Shown piece by piece: positions 42,212-48,008 of a stretch of 48,008 nt of DNA. Both the position numbers and the translations under genes were made by a program. Every line of letters begins with the position of its first letter. The stretch's first letter is position 1. Source of the stretch: JAAYEV01 sp964508195 (lineage in GTDB: Bacteria > Bacillota > Clostridia > Ch29); assembly GCA_964508195.1 (NCBI GenBank), contig CAZDSH010000007.1, positions 1-48,008 of the forward strand, in the 5' to 3' direction. Below the pieces are notes generated by a model that was not told the DNA's origin, made no database searches, and saw nothing but the letters and a program-made list of their open reading frames with translations.

Positions 42212-44653
42212 ATGGACAATAAAGAATACATCCAAACAGAGGCATTGGAATTAATACCCGATGCAGTTGTAATTTACTGTCGGGGCAGGATAGTATTTGC
42301 CAATAATGCAACGGTTGAACTAGCGGGTGTTAATAATACACAGGATCTTGTGGGTAGATCTATAGAAGAATTTATACCCGCGGCGGGGGGCGAAAGGGTT
42401 CGGAAAAAGATTAGTAAGCTATTAAGAAAAAGGCATAGCCATTTAAAGTGGGAGCTGACAAAGCCTAACGGTGAAACTGTGCTCTGTGAACTATCCGCCT
42501 CGATAATCAAATACGAGGATAAGAATTCCGTTTTGGTAATAATTAGGGATGTATCGGAACGCTACAGCATGGAAGAAGAACTTGCACTCCAAAGGGGATA
42601 TTTTAGGCAATTGTTCGAAAACTCGCCTAATGGAATAATAATGGTGGACAATAACGACAGAATCATACTGTCAAATAAAGGTTTCTTTAACCTTTTCGGT
42701 TACAGCAATGACGAGACCCAGGGTCAGCTTATTAATGATTTAATTGTACCCGGTTATCTAGAAGAGGAGGCCGACAGCATCTCGGATATTGCCATAAGCG
42801 GCAAGGTAGTGGAGAAGGAAACTACGAGGATGCGAAAAGACGGTAGCCTCGTAGATGTTGCGGTAATGGGCTATCCGATATTCGTGGACGGCGTGCAGGT
42901 AGGTATTTACGGGATATATGTGGATATTACAAAGCGTAAGCGAGCGGAAAAGGATCTTTATGAAAGCGAAAAACGTTATCGCAAGCTGATTAAACATCTA
43001 CCCGAGGCGGTAATAGTACATATTAGAGGGAAAATGGTTCTGGCTAACGAGGCGGCGGCGAAACTTCTAGGTGCACCGAGGCCCGAAGCGATAATCGGCA
43101 GGGATTTCCTCGAAGTAATGCATCCTGATCATCTGGAGATAGCTAAAATAAGACTTAGGATGGTCTCGGAAAACAGGAAGGATATACCCTTAAGACAGCA
43201 AAAAATAGTGCGCTTCGATGGTACCTTTGTAGACGTGGAGATGTCCGCCACATGGCTTAATTATAAGGGAGAAAATGCGGTTTTAAGCATTATACGGGAT
43301 ATAACAGAACGGAAAAAAGCCGAGGAAACTATAAACAAGCTCGCCTATTACGATATATTAACGGGGCTACCTAATCGTGTTCTTTTCGGAAATAGGTTCA
43401 ATATAGAGATCGCCCATGCCCGGAAGAACAAACAGATGTTGGCGGTTTTGTTTTTGGACCTCGATCGGTTCAAAAACATTAACGATACCCTAGGACATAA
43501 GATAGGGGACAAACTTCTCAGGGACGTTGCCCAAAGGATAAAAGGAGTCCTAAGGAGAAACGATACTATATCCCGGGCGGGGGGAGACGAATTTGTAATA
43601 TTAATCCCTAAGATATCAAGGGAGCAGGACATAAAAACTGTTTCCGCGAAAATAATAGGCGCATTACAGGAACCCTTTATCGTAAACAAGAGTCAATTAT
43701 ATGTAACCACCAGTATAGGTATAAGCGTCTATCCAAGGGATGGTGAGGATGCTGATATATTGCTTAAAAGGGCAGATGCGGCGATGTATAAGGCTAAAGA
43801 GCTAGGGGGCAATTGTAGTTACATGTTCACCGATAGCATCGCCGACGAGATTAAGGATCGTATATTTATACTGCGGGAGCTAAAGGACGCCCTGGACAAG
43901 GGGCAGTTGATGCTTCAGTATCAACCACGGTATAGCGTAAAGACGGGCAATATTAACGGTGCAAAGGCCCACGTTAAATGGAAACACCCCCAAAGGGGTT
44001 TTATATCACCGGAGAGGTTTATGCCAATAGCCGAGGAAACTAATACGATTATTTCTATAGGTGAATGGGTTATGGAGACGGCCTGTACCGTGAACAGCAG
44101 ATGGCAGATTAAGGGGTACCCACGGTTAAAAATGGCGATGGACGTATCGGCCCGCCAACTTAAGTCTGTTGATTTTACGGCTAAGGTCGAAAACATCCTA
44201 AATAAAACAGGCCTTAGGCCCCAGTATCTAGAACTTGAAATAACTGAAAGTGTTATGGAAAGCAACGCTTCGATGTTTATTGAAACTATAAACCGGTTAA
44301 AGAATACAGGTATAAGCATTTCCCTAGAAGGTTTCGGCGGGAGATGTCCTTGCATCAAATATTTGAGCCAGGGTAATATAGACCTGTTAAAGCTTCACTG
44401 GTCCTCATTCCCGGAACTTGAAGAAAAGGATTCGGATAGGATTATAGTAAGTTCGCTTATATCTATGGCGCACCGCCTAGGTATTGATGTTACTGTTGAG
44501 GGCATAGAAAAAAAAGAACATTTAGACGTGTCCAAAGATATGAAATGCGACCATGTTCAGGGCGATCTGCTAAGTATGCCCCTATCTGAAGAAGAATTTG
44601 AAAATCTATTAAAACATAAAAAATATAAAGGATTTAATGGGTACCTTTCATGA
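42212..44653 (+). CDS. PAS-PAS-PAS-GGDEF-EAL protein with degenerate EAL
   Basis: An 813-aa cytoplasmic signalling protein, with three PAS domains (about residues 8-115, 130-240, 250-365). Each of the three is followed by a typical linker (RDVSERYSMEEEL, VDITKRKRAEKDL, RDITERKKAEETI). GGDEF (about 373-540) is intact, RAGGDEFVIL, with an RxxD inhibitory site (RRND). The EAL domain (about 565-800) has lost key residues: EAL reads KAH, the N-x-S motif reads MDVS, DDFGTG reads EGFGGR, and KID reads KLH. So it should make c-di-GMP but is unlikely to degrade it. ATG 42212 follows GGGGGATAGAGG. Confidence 0.92.
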   Translation: MDNKEYIQTEALELIPDAVVIYCRGRIVFANNATVELAGVNNTQDLVGRSIEEFIPAAGGERVRKKISKLLRKRHSHLKWELTKPNGETVLCELSASIIKYEDKNSVLVIIRDVSERYSMEEELALQRGYFRQLFENSPNGIIMVDNNDRIILSNKGFFNLFGYSNDETQGQLINDLIVPGYLEEEADSISDIAISGKVVEKETTRMRKDGSLVDVAVMGYPIFVDGVQVGIYGIYVDITKRKRAEKDLYESEKRYRKLIKHLPEAVIVHIRGKMVLANEAAAKLLGAPRPEAIIGRDFLEVMHPDHLEIAKIRLRMVSENRKDIPLRQQKIVRFDGTFVDVEMSATWLNYKGENAVLSIIRDITERKKAEETINKLAYYDILTGLPNRVLFGNRFNIEIAHARKNKQMLAVLFLDLDRFKNINDTLGHKIGDKLLRDVAQRIKGVLRRNDTISRAGGDEFVILIPKISREQDIKTVSAKIIGALQEPFIVNKSQLYVTTSIGISVYPRDGEDADILLKRADAAMYKAKELGGNCSYMFTDSIADEIKDRIFILRELKDALDKGQLMLQYQPRYSVKTGNINGAKAHVKWKHPQRGFISPERFMPIAEETNTIISIGEWVMETACTVNSRWQIKGYPRLKMAMDVSARQLKSVDFTAKVENILNKTGLRPQYLELEITESVMESNASMFIETINRLKNTGISISLEGFGGRCPCIKYLSQGNIDLLKLHWSSFPELEEKDSDRIIVSSLISMAHRLGIDVTVEGIEKKEHLDVSKDMKCDHVQGDLLSMPLSEEEFENLLKHKKYKGFNGYLS

Positions 44654-44743
44654 TCAAAGCGTTCGTATCCCCCTTAGGGAATAAAGGCAGTTCTATTAAC
44701 CAATTTTTTCGTGGAATATCAATCGTAAAATTTAAAAAAATAA

Positions 44744-44786
44744 AATAACTCCTAAAACAACCGGTGCGGTGGTTTTAGGAGTTATT
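44744..44786 (-). terminator. Terminator downstream of the second tRNA-Leu
   Basis: AATAACTCCTAAAAC-A-ACC / GGT-G-GTTTTAGGAGTTATT. The minus strand continues into TTATTTTTTT, so it ends the tRNA transcript. Confidence 0.85.
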
Positions 44787-44792
44787 GGTGTT

Positions 44793-44878
44793 TGGTGCCG
44801 ATGGCCGGAGTCGAACCGGCATGGAGGTTATCCGCCGCATTTTGAGTGCGGTGCGTCTGCCTATTCCGCCACATCGGC
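44793..44878 (-). tRNA. tRNA-Leu (anticodon CAA)
   Basis: Minus-strand acceptor GCCGATG/CATCGGC with encoded CCA, D-arm GTGGCGGAATAGGCAGAC, anticodon stem CCGCA/TGCGG around CTCAAAA, long variable arm and GTTCGACTC T-loop. Confidence 0.95.
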
Positions 44879-44897
44879 ACGCCTACATGCAAAATAT

Positions 44898-44926
44898 ATA
44901 TTAGCACAATAAACCTAAGGTTGCAA
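44898..44926 (-). promoter_or_regulatory. Promoter of the second tRNA-Leu
   Basis: On the minus strand TTGCAA (44926-44921), 17 bases, TAATAT (44903-44898), 19 bases before the tRNA. The geometry matches the promoter of the first tRNA-Leu. Confidence 0.6.
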
Positions 44927-45102
44927 TAGTAACCGCCGCATTTATAATGTATAATATTATACGGCCCATATCGGGATTTAAACAGGGTATAGATATTTAG
45001 GATAGCTGATAACTTAAATCGGATGCTAAGGATTGGTTGCAAAGGATATACGACGGACAGTGGGCTACGCTGTTACGTTATTTTTTTATAAAGAACTTTT
45101 TG

Positions 45103-45131
45103 GGAACTTTAATGAAAAAACTTTCGTCAAA
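45103..45131 (+). promoter_or_regulatory. ECF-sigma promoter (GGAACTT-N16-GTCAAA)
   Basis: GGAACTT at 45103-45109 and GTCAAA at 45126-45131, closely matching the sigmaE-type extracytoplasmic-function promoter pattern. It lies about 33 bases before the sigma gene, as expected for autoregulation. Confidence 0.75.
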
Positions 45132-45163
45132 ACGATTGTACGGGTGGGAAGGGAGGAATATCA

Positions 45164-45760
45164 ATGTCTGCGGAGCTTAAACTAGTTGAACGCAGTAAGG
45201 GAGGCGATTTAACGGCCTTTGAAGAGCTCGTTCTTATGTATCAGAAACAGATTTATAATTTAAGCTACAGAATGATGGGCAATGAAGAGGATGCCTGTGA
45301 CATGACGCAGGAGGCCTTTTTAAAAGCCTTTAGAGCCATCAAAAAATTTAACAGTAAATCAACCTTTGGAACCTGGGTATATCGTATAGCGGTAAATACC
45401 TGCATTGATGAACTACGCAAAAGGAAGAAGATAAAACTTTATCCCGTTGTGCACAATGATAATCTAGAATCCGATGGTAGCAAATTAATCGTAGATACCG
45501 CTGATCTGCCCGAGGAGCAAATAGAGCAACGGGAGACCGCGAAGCAGGTACAAAGGGCGATTAATAGCCTTCCCGAAGATCATAGGACCGTTATAATACT
45601 TAGGGACATTCAGGGCAAGGCTTATCAGGAGATAGCCCGAATATTAAACCTTAACATTGGAACCGTAAAATCCCGTATAAGTAGAGCTAGGCAAGGTCTT
45701 AAGGAAGAATTAATAAAGCAGGGGAACCTAGGAATTGGAAAAAACGTCAAAAACGTTTGA
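45164..45760 (+). CDS. ECF RNA polymerase sigma factor
   Basis: A 198-aa sigma-70-family factor. Region 2 (residues about 20-90) has LSYRMMGNEEDACDMTQEAFLKAFRAIKKF and TFGTWVYRIAVNTCIDELRKRKK. Region 4 (about 130-185) has SLPEDHRTVIILRDIQGKAYQEIARILNLNIGTVKSRISRARQGLKEEL. ATG 45164 has AAGGGAGG. It heads an operon with its anti-sigma factor. Confidence 0.95.
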   Translation: MSAELKLVERSKGGDLTAFEELVLMYQKQIYNLSYRMMGNEEDACDMTQEAFLKAFRAIKKFNSKSTFGTWVYRIAVNTCIDELRKRKKIKLYPVVHNDNLESDGSKLIVDTADLPEEQIEQRETAKQVQRAINSLPEDHRTVIILRDIQGKAYQEIARILNLNIGTVKSRISRARQGLKEELIKQGNLGIGKNVKNV

Positions 45761-45774
45761 AAGGAGGGGTAAGT

Positions 45775-47091
45775 ATGGAAGAATGTAAAGATTTTAGAGA
45801 ACAATTTTCTTTATATATAGATGGAATGTTAACACAAAGGGAGAGCCTCCTGTTGGAAAAGCATATTAGGGGATGTAAAGATTGTGAAAAAGAACTCTCC
45901 ATGCTAAGGACAATGATAAACAAATGTAAAACAGTTAAAGAAAAAGAACCTCCTGCGTATTTGCGCCCTATGATTATGCAAAGTCTGCGAAGGGAGTATA
46001 GGGATGGAACAAAAAAGGGCATCAAAAGAAAATGGCTAAGGCCTAGTTTAATTTCAGCGGCGGCGGTACTCCTTGTAGCTGTGGCGGTGACGGGTATAAT
46101 TCCCTTCATGGGTGCCAACAAATCTATGCGGGATGAGATGGCATCGGAGAACATGGCCGCGCCACAATCACCGGGTATGGCGCCAGCGAGAAGTGATTAC
46201 GATATAACGTATAATCAAGAATTGTTCGATCTTAAAGCGATGGAGGAGCAGGGTAGGGTTGGCCTTAGGCGTGCAACGGGTGTTGATATGGCGGAGGCGC
46301 CAATGGACGATGAAGGCCGGTCTTCAGTTGCATCGGTATCGGGGGAAACCAAGGATAATCAATTAGCCGCACAGCATGGAAGAAAAATAATAAAAAATGC
46401 TGATATTTCCGTGGAGGTTAAAGATTTTAATAGCCAATTCAGTTTCGTGCAAAATATGGCGGAGACGATTGGTGGGTACGTGGAAAGCTCCAATAGCTAT
46501 GTGAGGAAATACGCTACTGCTGAAGATGAAAAGGAACTTTTAGAAGGAAATGTAGTAATCAGGGTACCAAGTACTGAATTTGGAACCTGTATTGAAAGAA
46601 TCGCTGCGTTAGGTAAGGTAACGAACCGTTCCACCTATGGCAATGATATAACCCTTCAGTATATGGATACCGAAACGCGTTTTAAAAGTAAGCAGGTACA
46701 GCAGGAAAGGCTCATTGAGATATTGGCCAAGGCCGAAAAGGTAGAGGATATCTTAAGCATAGAAAACGAACTCAATAGAATAAGGACCGAGCTTGAGGGT
46801 TTCGGAAGCCAGTTGAGGGGTTGGGATAATCTTGTCCAGTACTCCACTATAAATGTATTTATGACCGAGGTTGATCCAAAGGATACCCGAGTTTCGGCGT
46901 TAAAGATGGATAGCCTCTGGGCCCGAATGAAAAGGGGTTTCATTAGGACTACAAACGCCCTCATGGATACGGTGGAAATAGCCGTTGTAGCATTGGGATA
47001 TGTGCTGCCCGTAGCAATATTAGCGGGGGCGGCCTATTTGGTATGGTTGAAACTGAAAAAGAATAAAGGAGGAGATATAAATGACGAATAA
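45775..47091 (+). CDS. Anti-sigma factor with zinc-finger N-terminus and DUF4349 domain
   Basis: A 438-aa membrane protein. The ZAS motif KHIRGCKDC (H-x3-C-x2-C, near residues 28-36) binds the sigma factor. Transmembrane helix 1 is at about 90-110 (SLISAAAVLLVAVAVTGII). The extracellular DUF4349 domain (about 200-380, KIIKNADISVEVKDF..., VIRVPSTEFGTCIERIAALGKV) contains a coiled coil, and a second helix lies near the C-terminus (VALGYVLPVAILAGAAYLVW). ATG 45775 follows AAAGGAGGGG. The DUF4349 part may be the envelope-stress sensor. Confidence 0.9.
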   Translation: MEECKDFREQFSLYIDGMLTQRESLLLEKHIRGCKDCEKELSMLRTMINKCKTVKEKEPPAYLRPMIMQSLRREYRDGTKKGIKRKWLRPSLISAAAVLLVAVAVTGIIPFMGANKSMRDEMASENMAAPQSPGMAPARSDYDITYNQELFDLKAMEEQGRVGLRRATGVDMAEAPMDDEGRSSVASVSGETKDNQLAAQHGRKIIKNADISVEVKDFNSQFSFVQNMAETIGGYVESSNSYVRKYATAEDEKELLEGNVVIRVPSTEFGTCIERIAALGKVTNRSTYGNDITLQYMDTETRFKSKQVQQERLIEILAKAEKVEDILSIENELNRIRTELEGFGSQLRGWDNLVQYSTINVFMTEVDPKDTRVSALKMDSLWARMKRGFIRTTNALMDTVEIAVVALGYVLPVAILAGAAYLVWLKLKKNKGGDINDE

Positions 47092-47833
47092 AAGGGTAAA
47101 GGTTGTAGCTTATATATTAGGGATTCTTGTTTTAGCCTTTGCACTTTATACGGCTGGGGGTATGGGCGCCTCAAGGGTTGTTGCTGCCCAGGAGATGGAT
47201 GAAAACATCATAGCCGTGAACGGAACGGGTATAATAAAAGTAAAACCTGATACTGCCTATATAACCGTAGGAGTGGAAACGAGGGATACCGTTGCTAAAG
47301 AGGCACAGCGTGAAAACGCCCAGATCATGGATAAAATAGTTAAAAAGCTTGAATCCCTAGGTATCAAGGAAGATGATATAAAAACGGTGTCCTATAATTT
47401 GTACCCTATGGAAAGGTACGATGATAAAACGAGGGAATCCCATATATACGAATATAGGGCAAATAATATGGTAGAAATTACGATAAGAGATATAGAAAGT
47501 ACCGGTACTATTATAGATGGCGTATCCTCTGTAGGTTCGAACAAGATCTCTAGTATACGGTTCGGTGTTGAAGATACCGAAAGATATTATAGTGAAGCCC
47601 TTAGCCTTGCCGTAAAAAACGCTTCAGACAAAGCGGGGGCTATTGCGTCGGGCCTCGGGGTTACAGTAAAGAATGCCGTCAATGTGCAAGAGATAAGCGC
47701 TGGCGGGCCAACAATTATGAAGGAAAATCTAAATTTGAAGAGGGTTGCAGGTGCAGCGGATATGGCTGCAACGCCCATATCCGCCGGGGAGATGGAAATA
47801 AGCGCCATGGTATTGGTGCAGTATAAGTATTAA
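47081..47833 (+). CDS. SIMPL-domain (DUF541) exported protein
   Basis: A 250-aa protein with an N-terminal signal or anchor (VVAYILGILVLAFALYTAGG) and a SIMPL domain (IIAVNGTGIIKVKPDTAYITVGVETRDTVAKEAQRENAQIMDKIVKKLESLGI..., ending ISAMVLVQYKY). ATG 47081 follows AAAGGAGGAG and overlaps the anti-sigma gene by 11 bases. Role unknown; operon context suggests envelope maintenance. Confidence 0.9.
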   Translation: MTNKRVKVVAYILGILVLAFALYTAGGMGASRVVAAQEMDENIIAVNGTGIIKVKPDTAYITVGVETRDTVAKEAQRENAQIMDKIVKKLESLGIKEDDIKTVSYNLYPMERYDDKTRESHIYEYRANNMVEITIRDIESTGTIIDGVSSVGSNKISSIRFGVEDTERYYSEALSLAVKNASDKAGAIASGLGVTVKNAVNVQEISAGGPTIMKENLNLKRVAGAADMAATPISAGEMEISAMVLVQYKY

Positions 47834-47848
47834 TTAATAAGGCACGGG

Positions 47849-47884
47849 AATGTGGCAGGGGGACGTTTTGTTTGCCACATTTTT
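47849..47884. repeat. TGTGGCA hairpin repeat, copy 3
   Basis: AATGTGGCA-GGGGGACGTTTTGTT-TGCCACATT, next to the terminal partial 175-bp element, the same pairing of families as at the window start. Confidence 0.8.
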
Positions 47885-47892
47885 AATGTGCC

Positions 47893-48008
47893 GGCATTAG
47901 GCTATCCTCGCTTCGCGAACCCGCCGGTTGTGTATGAATGAGCTTGAGGGCTACGGGAATTTCCGCAAACTAGCCTATCGGCTTCGAACAGCGGAAATTC
48001 TGATCCTT
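47893..48008 (-). repeat. Partial copy of the 175-bp element (window edge)
   Basis: GGCATTAGGCTATCC (47893-47907) is the terminal repeat. The following 101 bases match the complement of 10281-10382 with few differences. The copy is cut by the window end. Confidence 0.85.

Overview
The window reads as chromosomal DNA of a low-GC, anaerobic, probably spore-forming Clostridia-type Firmicute. Supporting this are strong AGGAGG ribosome sites, a rubredoxin, an ECF sigma / anti-sigma / SIMPL operon, a c-di-AMP (ydaO-type) riboswitch, a TAXI-type TRAP transporter, a GlnK/GlnL-like two-component pair, a bactofilin and a CstA/LytS/LytR cluster. I cannot name the species from the sequence. Both window ends lie inside the same 175-bp repeat: the last 116 bases and the first 53 bases are complementary parts of it, with about 6 bases missing between them. 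The window is therefore probably a contig broken at repeat copies.

Layout. 0.2-2.6 kb: PolX/PHP DNA polymerase, and a convergent GNAT acetyltransferase under a c-di-AMP riboswitch. 3.2-7.8 kb: a CoA-type Nudix hydrolase, a small helical protein, a GT4 glycosyltransferase, and a divergent pair (Cys-rich protein / beta-propeller plus coiled-coil protein) sharing a promoter-like motif. 8-12.6 kb: dCMP deaminase, AzgA-type purine permease and adenine deaminase (purine salvage), the last two separated by about 850 bp of nested repeats. 12.7-17.2 kb: LytS-type kinase, CstA-family transporter and LytTR regulator, resembling the pyruvate-responsive BtsSR/BtsT arrangement. 17.7-21.4 kb: TAXI lipoprotein, DUF1850 lipoprotein and fused TRAP permease, with structured leaders, closed by a perfect 36-bp palindromic terminator. 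21.6-24.7 kb (minus strand): GlnL/GlnK-like regulator and kinase, bactofilin, and a membrane-anchored coiled-coil stub that looks like an M23 peptidase without its catalytic domain. 25.1-32.6 kb: housekeeping and surface genes (ThpR, HutI, CheW, CAP/stalk protein, M18 aminopeptidase, ComEC-like MBL protein, DUF3006, rubredoxin, CsoR).

32.9-42.1 kb is an accessory island that begins at a tRNA-Leu gene. It is full of decayed and mobile DNA: a methyltransferase/aminoglycoside adenylyltransferase chimera, a Phd/RelE module, a truncated DUF4160 gene, an internally deleted IS1182-type transposase, two neighbouring IS256-family elements (one with two nonsense codons, one intact), gene fragments, an AbrB/PIN module and transposase debris. 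42.2-48 kb returns to core-like genes: a PAS3-GGDEF-EAL protein with a degenerate EAL domain, a second tRNA-Leu, and an ECF sigma operon preceded by a clear extracytoplasmic-sigma promoter.

The less ordinary signals are: (i) a c-di-AMP riboswitch joined to an apparent Shine-Dalgarno-sequestering switch in front of an acetyltransferase; (ii) nested small palindromic repeat families (175-bp TIR element, TGTGGCA hairpin, GGGGACA hairpin, a 157-bp TIR insertion); (iii) a hairpin-bridged ribosome site in front of the DUF1850 gene; (iv) an apparent AUU start codon for ThpR; and (v) a 22-bp sequence repeated exactly at two distant intergenic sites.
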